Below, piece after piece: positions 1 to 8,824 of a DNA stretch of 56,223 nucleotides. A program made the translations under genes and the position numbers. The stretch covers positions 1 through 56,223 of the forward strand of contig CASEKF010000007.1 in NCBI GenBank assembly GCA_949288455.1. Reading direction: 5' to 3'. The notes below the pieces were generated by a model. That model was not told the DNA's origin. It worked only from the letters and a program-made list of their open reading frames with translations, and ran no database searches. This DNA is from an uncultured bacterium. Its GTDB lineage: Bacteria; Vulcanimicrobiota; CADAWZ01. How positions within the stretch are numbered: the first letter of the stretch is position 1; every line of letters starts with the position of its first letter.

Positions 1-167
1 CAACAATTTGTCTAATCAAGTCCAGGCAGGTTTTCAACGATAAAATGTCTTAAAAGTTTACTAATTCTAAATATTTGTAAAAATATTTATTAAAATACAA
101 GGTATTACGTTAAGTTATAGCGAAGAATTTTTATGAATAAATTTATATCTAAGTAGGGTTTTAAATT

Positions 168-938
168 ATGTTTAAAAAATTTTTGCAAGCTCTTTGGAAA
201 TCTATAATTAAATCTTTAGATAAATTTTTCGCTATTTTCAGAGACCCGATAAAAACTGCCGAGAAAAAAATCGTCGAGCTTAACAAATTTCAGCAGGAAG
301 CTACTACAAGCCTAGGAAACATAAAGGCAATGTCGATAGAAACAAAACGAAATTTAGAAAAAAAACTTCAAGAAATAAAAATATATGAAGAAAGCGCCGC
401 GGCGGCTATTCGTAAAGCTAAACGGGGCGAAATATCTTCTCAAGAAGCCGATAGGAAAGCGGCAGAGGCTTTAAGTCAAAAAAATACGGCCGTAAAAGAA
501 GCAAAACACTTTAAAGTTATATTAGCCAATTACGGAGCTGCGGTGAAAAAGACTGAAGCTTCAGTCTCTGCTACAGAGCATCAAATTAGAACTCTTGAAA
601 ATGAAATATTAACGCTTAAAGCCAGAAAGAAAATGGTAGACTCCACCAAAAAAATAACAAAAAGTCTTGAGGATATGTCTTCGGGAGCGACCGGAGAAAG
701 CTTAAAAAGCTTGAAGTCGGAATTGAAAAAAGACGAACAATCTATAGCTCTTACTACATCGACGTATTCCGATATGTTAGATTTAGAAAGCGATTTTGAA
801 AGCAGTATTGAATCTGACGCGCTTTTATACGATACGGATATACAATCCGAACTTAATATGCTTAAAAGCAAAGTGGACGCTGACAACGAGGAATTTCAAA
901 GCGATATTGAAAATATAAGGACGCCTATAAAAAATTAA
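168..938 (+). CDS. pspA: PspA/IM30 (Vipp1)-family coiled-coil protein
   Basis: The 256-residue protein is almost entirely charged heptad-rich helix with no membrane segment. It starts with an amphipathic stretch (MFKKFLQALWKSIIKSLDKF), as in PspA/IM30 proteins, which bind stressed membranes and polymerise on the inner face. The central helix (about residues 40-190) matches the family's long hairpin; the acidic tail (about 200-256) is longer and more Asp/Ser-rich than in E. coli PspA. It heads a tight run of six same-strand genes (DUF4178, DUF350, two membrane proteins, SpeE-like), an arrangement resembling the E. coli yjfIJKLMC locus, where YjfJ is the PspA paralog. The Shine-Dalgarno is weak (GTAGGG about 12 nt upstream). 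The family call is good; specific PspA versus YjfJ orthology is not resolved. Confidence 0.8.
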   Translation: MFKKFLQALWKSIIKSLDKFFAIFRDPIKTAEKKIVELNKFQQEATTSLGNIKAMSIETKRNLEKKLQEIKIYEESAAAAIRKAKRGEISSQEADRKAAEALSQKNTAVKEAKHFKVILANYGAAVKKTEASVSATEHQIRTLENEILTLKARKKMVDSTKKITKSLEDMSSGATGESLKSLKSELKKDEQSIALTTSTYSDMLDLESDFESSIESDALLYDTDIQSELNMLKSKVDADNEEFQSDIENIRTPIKN

Positions 939-960
939 TATATAAGGAGAATAAAAAAAT

Positions 961-1590
961 ATGATTTTAGTAATGGTTTTTTGCATTTTAGCTATAATTT
1001 TGCTTATAGTAATTATAGCGCGAAATTCAGTTATTCCTAAAGGCAGCGTAAAGGGTACCGGAGGCCGCAGACCCAAAGGTTTGCATATTTTAAATCTTGA
1101 TCAGGGCGGAGTATTTCGCATAGCCGGAATCGGGCAAGATTCCGAAACTATGGAATTAAAAGTATTAGCTAAACACTTATACCGTCAACATGATTATTCT
1201 TGGTTCGAATTGGAATGCGATCAGGGAACAGGCGATAAAATATGGATGGAAGTAGAAGACGACGACGAGCTGCTTGTCAGTCTTGTATTAAAAAAATTGA
1301 CTTTAGCCGATTTGAACGTTACTCCTTCTTTTTTGCATAAAGCAGACGACGACGAAACCGGTTCAATAACTTACGACGGCAAGACTTTTCGATATGAAGA
1401 TTCCGACGAAGCTACTTTCTATAAATATTGCGATAGAGATAAGTCTGAAAAGTTTTATTATTGGGAATTTAAAAGCGGCAAATACAGCGTAAGCGTAGAA
1501 AAGTGGGGCGTAGGAGAATATACCGCGTTCTATTCCCAGCTTCTATCTCCAAATCAAATTACGGTATACAAAAATTCCGACGCTGAATAA
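961..1590 (+). CDS. DUF4178-domain protein with N-terminal membrane anchor
   Basis: A protein of 209 residues. Residues 1-20 form one hydrophobic helix (probable signal anchor), followed by a soluble beta-rich region with the DUF4178 pattern: a GGVFRIAGIG strand pair, a YSWFELEC segment and a later FYYWEFKSGKYSVSVEKWG core. DUF4178 proteins are recurrent neighbours of PspA, DUF350 and spermidine-synthase-like genes. The biochemical role is unknown. A clear AAGGAG site lies 11 nt before the ATG, and the gene begins 22 nt after pspA, so the two are probably cotranscribed. The E. coli positional counterpart is YjfK (DUF2491). Domain recognition is by pattern, not by search. Confidence 0.7.
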   Translation: MILVMVFCILAIILLIVIIARNSVIPKGSVKGTGGRRPKGLHILNLDQGGVFRIAGIGQDSETMELKVLAKHLYRQHDYSWFELECDQGTGDKIWMEVEDDDELLVSLVLKKLTLADLNVTPSFLHKADDDETGSITYDGKTFRYEDSDEATFYKYCDRDKSEKFYYWEFKSGKYSVSVEKWGVGEYTAFYSQLLSPNQITVYKNSDAE

Positions 1591-1606
1591 CAAGGAGAGT
1601 TCATAT

Positions 1607-2500
1607 ATGCAGGGACTTTTTGCAAATCCGATTTTTATAAGTTTATTTTACGTGCTTATTTCTTGTTTGATAATTCTATTGTCAAGAGTTGTATTTGATC
1701 AGTTCGCTTTATTTAAAGTAGGCAAAGAAATAAAAAAGAAAGCTCATACTCCCGTGATAGCTTTCGGAGGCTACCTGTTTGGAATAGTATGCATATTAGT
1801 CGGAGCATATGGAGGTCAGTCGTCTAATAATTTTATTCTCGATTTTGCTTATTATGTTTTATATTGCATTTTAGGCTTAATTCTTATGACAATATCTGGT
1901 CTTGTCGCTCAAAAAGTTATATTAAGAAAATTCGATAACGCAAAAGAATTGCTTGAAGACGCTAATATTGGAACCGCAGCCGTTCATTTTGGAGTATATT
2001 TGTCGTCCGGTCTTATCATAGCCGGATGTATATCGGGAGAAACGTCAAGTCAAGTTTCTATTCAATGGGCAGATTTTTTATCGACAATCGTATATTATGT
2101 CTTAGGCATGGCTTTTATGTTTTTATTTACTATGCTTTATGATAAGCTTACTCCATATTCAATACATGAAGAAATAGAAAAAGATAATTTCTCGGTCGGC
2201 ATAGCTCTTTCGGGAAATATTATAGCGATAGGCATAATTTTGACGAAAGCGACAATAGGAGAAAACGCCGCCGATTTGACCATCATGCAAAACGCGGCGG
2301 CATATGCTATAGATCTTACCGCAATTTTGCTTCTTCTGCCGGTCGTAAGACTTATTTTAGGAAATTTTCTTGTTAAAACGGTAGTGATGAACGAAGAAAT
2401 AAAAAATAATAACGTGGCCGCCGGTTTAATAGAATTTATTTCTATAATAAGTTTCGCTTTGCTTATATTCTTTATGGTCGATTTTACATCGGTAGTCTGA
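1607..2500 (+). CDS. DUF350-family polytopic membrane protein (YjfL-like)
   Basis: The 297-residue protein has about eight hydrophobic helices arranged as repeated units. Each unit carries the DUF350 hallmark: a small-residue-rich helix such as AFGGYLFGIVCILVGAYGG, FGVYLSSGLIIAGCISGE and GIALSGNIIAIGIILTKA, interleaved with helices ending in charged loops (EIKKKAHTP, EELLEDANIG, EIEKDNFSVG, EIKNNNVAAG). The 'E-x-DN-x-xxG' loop recurs, so the protein looks like an internal tandem duplication of the short DUF350 unit. The E. coli homolog is YjfL. It has a good AAGGAG site and lies 16 nt downstream of the DUF4178 gene. Function is not established; a channel or stress-sensing membrane component is only an inference. 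Confidence 0.75.
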   Translation: MQGLFANPIFISLFYVLISCLIILLSRVVFDQFALFKVGKEIKKKAHTPVIAFGGYLFGIVCILVGAYGGQSSNNFILDFAYYVLYCILGLILMTISGLVAQKVILRKFDNAKELLEDANIGTAAVHFGVYLSSGLIIAGCISGETSSQVSIQWADFLSTIVYYVLGMAFMFLFTMLYDKLTPYSIHEEIEKDNFSVGIALSGNIIAIGIILTKATIGENAADLTIMQNAAAYAIDLTAILLLLPVVRLILGNFLVKTVVMNEEIKNNNVAAGLIEFISIISFALLIFFMVDFTSVV

Positions 2501-2518
2501 AAGAAAGGAAATTGCTTT

Positions 2519-3124
2519 ATGAAGATAGATCCATACGAGGAACGGGCAAATCTTATTTTTTGCAATAATTTATGTTTAATGCTGTTAATCTTTGCAATAG
2601 CCTGTTTTATAACCAGTATGTATTTAATGCAGTCCGGTTCCATGTTAAAAACATACAAATACGCGAACGGTATGATAACGGATCCCATTGTGGTTAAAGA
2701 TGCAAATTTGCAAGTTTATAGAGTAAAAATTATAAACTCTTCTTATAATCAAAATACATATATCACCGGAGAAGTGCTGAACGATAAGAACGAATCTGTT
2801 TATAAATTTGGTAAAGAACTTTGGCATGAATCCGGGAGTGATATGGACGGTTATTGGTCTGAAAGCGATCGGGAAATGCAAACTGAATTGACTTTTAAAG
2901 AAAAAGGTTCTTATAGAATTAAATTTACTCATACCGGTTCCTTATCCCAACCTTCAATTTCTATTACGATATTTAATAAGGTAAAAAGCTATGTGGCTTT
3001 TGTTCAGGCCGGTTTTGCCGCTTTTATTTTAGCCGCGATAGCGTTTTATATCTTAAATATACAATGGATTCATGCCGCAATAGCCGGAGGCTTTAACGCT
3101 GTCAGCGAAGGAGTTGATGATTGA
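2519..3124 (+). CDS. Unknown protein with two membrane helices around an extracytoplasmic beta domain
   Basis: A 201-residue protein. One hydrophobic helix lies at about 20-40 (CLMLLIFAIACFITSMYLM) and another at about 160-180 (FAAFILAAIAFYILNI). Between them is a ~115-residue polar region with alternating strands (YRVKIINSSYNQNTYITGEV; ELTFKEKGSYRIKFTH), suggesting a beta-sandwich on the outer face. I do not recognise the family. A DUF4247-type or comparable accessory protein of the PspA/DUF350 module is possible from position only. An AAAGGA site precedes the start, and the 3' end overlaps the next gene by 11 nt, consistent with translational coupling. Confidence 0.6.
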   Translation: MKIDPYEERANLIFCNNLCLMLLIFAIACFITSMYLMQSGSMLKTYKYANGMITDPIVVKDANLQVYRVKIINSSYNQNTYITGEVLNDKNESVYKFGKELWHESGSDMDGYWSESDREMQTELTFKEKGSYRIKFTHTGSLSQPSISITIFNKVKSYVAFVQAGFAAFILAAIAFYILNIQWIHAAIAGGFNAVSEGVDD

Positions 3125-3371
3125 GATGACAAGAGATATTATAGGCTATACGATTATGGGGATATTTCTAATCGCAATATATTTTCTGTGTTTTAATCTG
3201 GCTGAAACAGGATACGGTTATCCCGGATACAGAGGCTATACTAATCATAGGGCATATTATATAGGGTATGGTTATTTCGGAAATTACGACGTATATCGTT
3301 CTCCCAGCAACAGAGAGACAAGTTCCGGAGGCTCAAGGTTCTCAAGAAAAGGCATAAACGGTGGAAAATAA
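3114..3371 (+). CDS. Small Gly/Tyr-rich single-pass membrane protein
   Basis: This 85-residue protein has one N-terminal helix (IIGYTIMGIFLIAIYFLCFNL) followed by a low-complexity tail rich in Tyr, Gly, Asn and Ser (YGYPGYRGYTNHRAYYIGYG), ending basic. The start is supported by AAGGAG upstream and by overlap with both neighbours (11 nt each side). No family is recognised. Its position between the beta-domain membrane protein and the SpeE-like gene matches that of E. coli yjfM, but homology is not shown. It could anchor a complex or self-associate through the aromatic tail; this is inference. Confidence 0.55.
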   Translation: MMIEMTRDIIGYTIMGIFLIAIYFLCFNLAETGYGYPGYRGYTNHRAYYIGYGYFGNYDVYRSPSNRETSSGGSRFSRKGINGGK

Positions 3372-4905
3372 CAATAATCTGAGACAGTTAAATTCTAAAG
3401 AAGCCGGAATTTTGCTAATTTCAGTTTTTATAGTCGGATTTTGCACCATTATTTACGAACTGTTAATAGGAGCCGTTTCTTCTTACTTCTTAGGAGATAG
3501 CATTAAGCAATTCTCTTTAGTAATAGGCTTGTCTATGACGGCTATGGGAATAGGCACGCTAATTTCCAGATTCATTAATAAAAATCTTATACTAAATTTC
3601 ATAATAGTAGAGACTTTGCTGGCTATAGTAGGAGGAGTAAGCGTACCCGCTCTTTACTTCGCATATATGCTCGCAGACGCCTACTATTTCGTAATGTGTT
3701 TGATCATTATTGTCATAGGAAGTTTAATAGGCTTAGAAATTCCGCTTTTGACGAGAATAATGGAAAAATATTACGAACTGAAAAGCAATATTTCCAACGT
3801 TCTTTCCCTTGATTATCTTGGATCTTTTGCGGCAACGCTGGTATTTCCATTTATTCTGATTCCTTTTGTAGGAATATTTAATACTTCCGTTTTAGCCGGT
3901 ATTTTAAATTTGGGAGTCGGCATCCTCAATTTAGCATGGTTCTATAAGAGACTTTCGTTGAGACAAACAAGACTGCTTTCAGCTCTATCCGGCATATCCG
4001 GAATAGTTCTTTTAGCGTTATTTATATGTTCGGTCGGAATTACAAAATATTGGGAAAAGTCTATATATGAAGATAAGGTTTTTTATTCTAAAAGAAGCCA
4101 TTATCAACATATAGTAATGACAAGGCATAAAGACGATTTAAGGCTTTTTCTCGACGGAAACGTTCAATTTTCGTCAATTGACGAATACAGATATCATGAA
4201 CTTTTAACGCATATTCCCCTGTCTCTCTCCGCTCATAGAGAAAATGTGATAATTTTAGGCGGAGGCGACGGGCTAGCCGTTAGGGAATTATTAAAATATC
4301 CCGAGATAAAAAAAATTACCGTAGTTGATCTTGATCCGGCTATTACGGAACTGGCTAAAACAAATCCGCGAATAAAAGATTTAAATAAAAATAGTCTTTT
4401 AAATGAAAAAGTAAACGTGATAAATACCGACGCTTATAAATATCTTGAGGAATCCAGCGATATTTACGACGTCATAATAATCGACTTTCCTGATCCGAAT
4501 AATACGTCTTTGGCCAGATTATATAGCGCCGAATTTTACAAACTTGTAAACAAACGATTAGCTAAAACCGGAATAACCGTAACGCAGGCTACAAGCCCTT
4601 ACTTTTCTCCCGAAGCGTTTTGGTGTATTAAGGAGACAATGAAAGCGGCAGGCTTTAATTATGTATATCCTTATCATGGATATATCCCTTCGTTTGGAGA
4701 CTGGGGATTTATGATGGCCTCGAAGATAAAATACGAAGTTTCTGATATCAAATTGCAAGTTGAAACAAGATATTTAGATAAAGATACTATAAATAGCTCT
4801 TTTGTTTTTCCAAAAGATCAACTTAGAGAGAATATACGCGCTTCCAGGCTTAATAATCCGACAATTTCAGAGTATTATTTAAAAGGATGGCAGTATTGGA
4901 AATAA
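3361..4905 (+). CDS. Membrane-anchored spermidine-synthase-like aminopropyltransferase
   Basis: A protein of 514 residues. Residues about 15-225 hold roughly seven membrane helices. Residues about 240-470 form a spermidine-synthase-like Rossmann fold with GGGDGLAVRELLKYP (SAM/dcSAM binding), VVDLDPAI (acidic residue after strand 2) and YDVIIIDFPDP at the site of the catalytic Asp motif. Multi-pass SpeE proteins of this size are known in bacteria, but their product has not been established for most. No S-adenosylmethionine decarboxylase is visible in the window, so the aminopropyl donor would have to be made elsewhere. The GTG start overlaps the preceding gene by 11 nt. It closes the six-gene module; no strong terminator is seen in the 268 bp that follow, only a T8 tract near 4965. 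Confidence 0.8.
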   Translation: MENNNNLRQLNSKEAGILLISVFIVGFCTIIYELLIGAVSSYFLGDSIKQFSLVIGLSMTAMGIGTLISRFINKNLILNFIIVETLLAIVGGVSVPALYFAYMLADAYYFVMCLIIIVIGSLIGLEIPLLTRIMEKYYELKSNISNVLSLDYLGSFAATLVFPFILIPFVGIFNTSVLAGILNLGVGILNLAWFYKRLSLRQTRLLSALSGISGIVLLALFICSVGITKYWEKSIYEDKVFYSKRSHYQHIVMTRHKDDLRLFLDGNVQFSSIDEYRYHELLTHIPLSLSAHRENVIILGGGDGLAVRELLKYPEIKKITVVDLDPAITELAKTNPRIKDLNKNSLLNEKVNVINTDAYKYLEESSDIYDVIIIDFPDPNNTSLARLYSAEFYKLVNKRLAKTGITVTQATSPYFSPEAFWCIKETMKAAGFNYVYPYHGYIPSFGDWGFMMASKIKYEVSDIKLQVETRYLDKDTINSSFVFPKDQLRENIRASRLNNPTISEYYLKGWQYWK

Positions 4906-5173
4906 GTTTTATAAAATGATATTTAAGACTAAAAGCGTCTCTTATTCAGCCGTTAAGCGGAGGAGTTTTTTTTAGTATCCGTAATAATTATGTTATATAC
5001 ATACGCATTTTTTGCTCTTTCTAACGTTATCATGTTTTAAGATTATACTATAGATTTAAATATAGATTTAAAACTTGTTTAGCTTTAAGACTAAAAGCAG
5101 GATAAAAAAAATAAAATGAATGTAAGAAATTTACTTTAATATAAATATATAATGAAAGAAGGATTAATCCGTA

Positions 5174-7153
5174 ATGGAGAAAGTTTATACGGCTCCTGAT
5201 AATATAAAAAACGATTATAATTTGTTTATAAAATGGTGTTTGCAGAATAATATCAAGGAAGTAGGTCATGCTGTCGCTCCACTTGCAAGCTCTAAATTGA
5301 GATGTAAACCCGTCAATATAGAAGAGTTTTCTAAAAAACTTTTTGAAAACGGAAGCGAACTTGACGGATCAAGCTTCTCGACAGGAGGAGGAAGAGTCGT
5401 CCATCGTTCGATGGTTATGGCTAAACCTGATAGTGAAGGACGATGGTTTGTATTGCCTGATGAAATCAGAAAATCTACCTTGTTCATAATGTCTGATATG
5501 GAATCTCCTCAAGGAAGCGCAATGTGCGCTCGTAAACCTTTGGCTGATTCGGTTAGATATTTGGAAAATTCGCTTGATAGATTAATAAAAGCCGCAGGGG
5601 GCGAAAAACGACTTCCCATAGAACGTTATGCTTTAACGGTAGGATATGAAAAAGAATTCTTTATAGTTCCGAAAGATCAGTCTTCCAGAACAGATATAAA
5701 ATATTTAGGACAGACGATAACAGGAGGTCCCGGGCCTATAAATCAAAATTTAAGAGGAGTTTACCTTACTATTCCCAAAAGGGATGAAGAAGCTTTATTG
5801 TCAGATATAGTGACAGATTTGGCAAAACTAGGAATAACTGCCGTTCAGAAACATCTTGAGGTAGGTCAAACCGGAAATGAAATAAGAGGAAGACAATGTG
5901 AAATTGTCTTGAAATATTCTGACGCGATTACGGCTACCGATAACGATCTTATCGCTCGCCAAATTATTGAGGACGCTTGCGACAGACATGGATTCAAAGC
6001 CCTGTTCGGAAGCAAGCCTTTTACCGACGATACTGAAGGAGAAGGCATTAATGGAAGCGGTAAACATACTAATTTAAGTTTAGGCAGATACAATCTTGCT
6101 TCAAAAGAATTTACGGAGAATTTCTTTGAAAGTAAGCTTTTTTATCCATCAGCTGCCGGCGAAAACATATCTCTTATAGGTATAGCCATGCTTGCGGCTA
6201 TGGGAAGAAAATGGCAAGTTCTGGACGCTTCTATTTCTTCTAGAGGAAACGATCAGCGAAGACGTCCCGGTTTTGAAGCTCCTGTGTATCTCTCCGCGTT
6301 TATAGGAAATACCTCTGAATTTAGAGACTCTCTTGCTCAGGACAGAAATAGATCCGTTTCTATAGGTATTTCGGGCGATAAACTAGAATGGAGAACTCCC
6401 GGAGCGAATACTCCGATGTATTACCCGCTTGCTTTTCTTTCTTTAGCTATAGCCGAAGTTTTAGACGAAATTACTTTAAATATAGAAGCGTCAAAAAAAT
6501 CCTCTAAAACTATTCAAGAAGCTATAGATTTGGAATATGCCAGACTTAGACAGGAAACCGATTATTTTGTAGTCTCGGAAGACGTTTACGAACTGTCGCA
6601 ACAGGAAGCTGAAGAACGTTTTAGATGCAAAGTTCCTAAAAATACCCCCGACGCTTTAAAAATTTTTGACGAACAAGAAAAAATAGACTTCTTGATAAAA
6701 AGCGGAATTTTTACGGAAGAGATGGTTAAAGCTTTTAAAATGGTACAGCTGGAAACATATGTTCAAAGAGTTATCGCGGAAGCGATGGTTCTTTCAGATA
6801 TGGCTAAAGCTCTTGGAAACAAAACTTTTCAAAGCAGTATAATGAAGATGAACGTTCTAGAACTTAACGATATGGATCCAAGATTGGAGCAGAGAAAGAA
6901 AAATCTTGGAAAGCTGAACGCGGAACTTCTTATCTGCGCCGATTCCTCTTATATCGACGGAGAAGAATCTGAAGATAAGACTAAAGCAAAAGATCTCTCG
7001 GGGTTGGTAAGACGCATAAAAAATATAAATAACGCAGAGGAAGCAGCATGTGTTATTACTGAAGATTTGCTTCAAGCAATGTATAAAACACGGAAAATTT
7101 ATGAAAAAATGGTCGATTTAATGGGAGGAAGCGAAGAGGTCGCTAAACTGTAA
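5174..7153 (+). CDS. glnN: Glutamine synthetase, type III (GlnN-like)
   Basis: The 659-residue protein has the large size of type III glutamine synthetases (about 700 residues) rather than the ~450 of GlnA. Catalytic-domain motifs are visible: GYEKEFFIVP (metal-binding Glu), HLEVGQTGNEIRGRQCEIVL, NGSGKHTNLSLGRY (the GSGKH-type ATP/substrate signature) and LEWRTPGANTPMYYPLAF. The long helical C-terminal region (about 480-650) fits the type III extension. It would assimilate ammonium as ATP + Glu + NH3 to Gln in the cytosol. The gene is monocistronic, with its own 5' region and a strong terminator just downstream. The N-terminal third diverges from textbook GlnN, so subfamily certainty is moderate. 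Confidence 0.82.
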   Translation: MEKVYTAPDNIKNDYNLFIKWCLQNNIKEVGHAVAPLASSKLRCKPVNIEEFSKKLFENGSELDGSSFSTGGGRVVHRSMVMAKPDSEGRWFVLPDEIRKSTLFIMSDMESPQGSAMCARKPLADSVRYLENSLDRLIKAAGGEKRLPIERYALTVGYEKEFFIVPKDQSSRTDIKYLGQTITGGPGPINQNLRGVYLTIPKRDEEALLSDIVTDLAKLGITAVQKHLEVGQTGNEIRGRQCEIVLKYSDAITATDNDLIARQIIEDACDRHGFKALFGSKPFTDDTEGEGINGSGKHTNLSLGRYNLASKEFTENFFESKLFYPSAAGENISLIGIAMLAAMGRKWQVLDASISSRGNDQRRRPGFEAPVYLSAFIGNTSEFRDSLAQDRNRSVSIGISGDKLEWRTPGANTPMYYPLAFLSLAIAEVLDEITLNIEASKKSSKTIQEAIDLEYARLRQETDYFVVSEDVYELSQQEAEERFRCKVPKNTPDALKIFDEQEKIDFLIKSGIFTEEMVKAFKMVQLETYVQRVIAEAMVLSDMAKALGNKTFQSSIMKMNVLELNDMDPRLEQRKKNLGKLNAELLICADSSYIDGEESEDKTKAKDLSGLVRRIKNINNAEEAACVITEDLLQAMYKTRKIYEKMVDLMGGSEEVAKL

Positions 7154-7214
7154 CCTCGGCGCGCAACTATTGCTCTTAACAAATTAGAGAAAGATTTGAG
7201 GTTCTTCCACTTAA

Positions 7215-7272
7215 TTTTTTTTTAATAAGAAAACAGACGCTTAAAAAGCGTCTGTTTTCTTATTAAAAAAAA
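7215..7272. terminator. Bidirectional intrinsic terminator
   Basis: The arms at 7224-7242 and 7246-7264 are perfectly complementary over 19 bp with a 3-nt loop, and are flanked by a T run on the left and an A run on the right. It can therefore end both glnN (+) and the convergent nitroreductase operon (-). Confidence 0.92.
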
Positions 7273-7311
7273 ATTATAAGACAGGTTGAGTTCTTTTTAA
7301 TTCGATTAGAT

Positions 7312-8103
7312 TTATCTTCTCACTATATCGGCCGGTTTTCTTGGAGCGGTTCTGCTATATTTAACGGCAGAATATCCTAACAATAACGTCGTTATTATTT
7401 TTTTATTAGAAATGCCTAGCCACTCTCTGGCCTCGGCGGAATTTTCCAGAGCGTACGTTATAAACCCGTTATATAACGCTCCTAAACCCAAAGCGTAGGC
7501 GGCCATCTCCATGTTACAAGCCGCAAGACTTCCGTTTATAGGATAATCGCAAGCTATAGCGACGAGTATCGGAGCGTTGAAAAATAATCTGTCTTCAAGA
7601 GGATTGGCCATATGACGATTATAATATTCGATAAATACGTCGCTTCTCTTTTTATCGGATTCTTTTAAAGATTCCGCATATCTTTTCCAACCTTCCCATA
7701 TTAATTGTTTAGCTTCGTCAAGTTTATCTTTCACTATGACAAATCTAACGTCCTGAAAATTACATGCCGTAGGAGTATATCTTCCGGCTTCGATTATAAG
7801 CGATAGTTTGTCTTCTTCTACGTCCTTTTTTTCAAAATCTCTTACGCTTCTTCTGAATTTAATCGCGTTTATAAAAATTTTAGGATCTAAAGAAAAATTT
7901 TTCTCGTCATATTCTTGCACTCCGGACATATCCAGATCAGGAATCGTCACTGCGGCTTCAGGACATATGGCCACGCAATGACCGCATGAAATACATCCGG
8001 ATTCGGAAACGGCTTTCCCGTTTTCAAGACTAATGCACTTCATAACGCAGTCTGAAACGCAAAGACCGCATCCTACGCATTTATTTTCGTCTATAATAAC
8101 CAT
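7312..8103 (-). CDS. Nitroreductase with N-terminal 2x[4Fe-4S] ferredoxin domain
   Basis: A protein of 263 residues. The first ~60 carry two cluster motifs, CVGCGLCVSDCVMKC and CISCGHCVAICPEA. The remainder is an FMN nitroreductase fold (RRSVRDF near 85, NAPILVAIACDYP, the helix AACNMEMAAYALGLGALYNGF, and TLLLGYSAVKY at the end). Such fusions occur in strict anaerobes and pass ferredoxin electrons to an FMN active site; the physiological acceptor is usually unknown. It is the last gene of the minus-strand run from 13541 and ends just before the terminator at 7215-7272. Confidence 0.88.
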   Translation of the reverse strand: MVIIDENKCVGCGLCVSDCVMKCISLENGKAVSESGCISCGHCVAICPEAAVTIPDLDMSGVQEYDEKNFSLDPKIFINAIKFRRSVRDFEKKDVEEDKLSLIIEAGRYTPTACNFQDVRFVIVKDKLDEAKQLIWEGWKRYAESLKESDKKRSDVFIEYYNRHMANPLEDRLFFNAPILVAIACDYPINGSLAACNMEMAAYALGLGALYNGFITYALENSAEAREWLGISNKKIITTLLLGYSAVKYSRTAPRKPADIVRR

Positions 8104-8162
8104 TTTTTATTTAATCTCCCCGACAAAATTTTTTCAGAAATTTGTTAATAATTTTATAAGCG

Positions 8163-8810
8163 TTACTCTTTTTTATCGACAGGCGTTTCTTTGGAAATTT
8201 CTCGTTGTTCTGTCTGAATTATAATAGAAGAATTACGAAGAAAAGCCTGTTGAGATAAAAAAGTTTCTTCGATTTTCTCTAAATAGCCTATCGCCGTTAT
8301 ATTATCGCCTTTTTTCAAATTAATAGCTAGACTTTCTTGATTTTTTACTAAATCGACTACAAGAGTTTTCCCTATTCCTCCAAATACCTTTATATGAGGA
8401 ACGTTCTTTTCGTCTGCTTCTACTTCTTGTACAGAACCTGAAATTTTTAAATATTTGTTTTTATATTTAAGATTAAAAGCGTATTTATTCTCGTTATAAA
8501 CTTTAAAAAGCTCGTCCAGACTAACTTCGAATGCGTTATTTAAATTTTTTCCTACTTCAGATTTATTATTTTTATTTTGTTTGGAATCGGTTTCTTGCTT
8601 ATTTGTTTTATGTTGAGAACTTGTATGAACCGGCTTAATTTTTGCTTCAAAATTTCGGCCTGAAGGAGTGTCAAAATATGAATTTCCTCCTTTATAAAAA
8701 TACAGAAAAAAAACGGTCCCTACTACTAAGATAAATAAAAGAAAACTAAATAAACATCCTATAGTTTTAAAAATACAAGACCCCGACTGAATAAAATTTT
8801 TGTGAGTCAT
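8163..8810 (-). CDS. Membrane-anchored OB-fold (tRNA_anti-like) protein
   Basis: The 215-residue protein has one hydrophobic helix (about 14-34, TIGCLFSFLLFILVVGTVFFLYF), a Lys/Asn/Ser-rich linker to about 90, and a C-terminal beta domain. That domain contains YKNKYLKISGSVQEVEAD, VFGGIGKTLVVDLV and LKKGDNITAIGYLEKIEETFL, the strand pattern of the tRNA_anti-like OB fold found in uncharacterised exported proteins. Nucleic-acid binding should not be assumed from that domain name. The gene follows yraN by 14 nt and is probably cotranscribed with the mutL run. Confidence 0.6.
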   Translation of the reverse strand: MTHKNFIQSGSCIFKTIGCLFSFLLFILVVGTVFFLYFYKGGNSYFDTPSGRNFEAKIKPVHTSSQHKTNKQETDSKQNKNNKSEVGKNLNNAFEVSLDELFKVYNENKYAFNLKYKNKYLKISGSVQEVEADEKNVPHIKVFGGIGKTLVVDLVKNQESLAINLKKGDNITAIGYLEKIEETFLSQQAFLRNSSIIIQTEQREISKETPVDKKE

Positions 8811-8824
8811 AGTAAAGCTTCGCC

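Noticed and set aside
1-160. Possible 3' end of an upstream gene at the window edge
   Set aside because: Two frames stay open from the edge to stops near 43 and 50, but the pieces are too short to tell apart or assign.
4906-5173. Riboswitch or terminator ahead of glnN
   Set aside because: Only a T8 tract near 4965 and weak 3-4-bp stems are present; no conserved glutamine or other aptamer core could be recognised.
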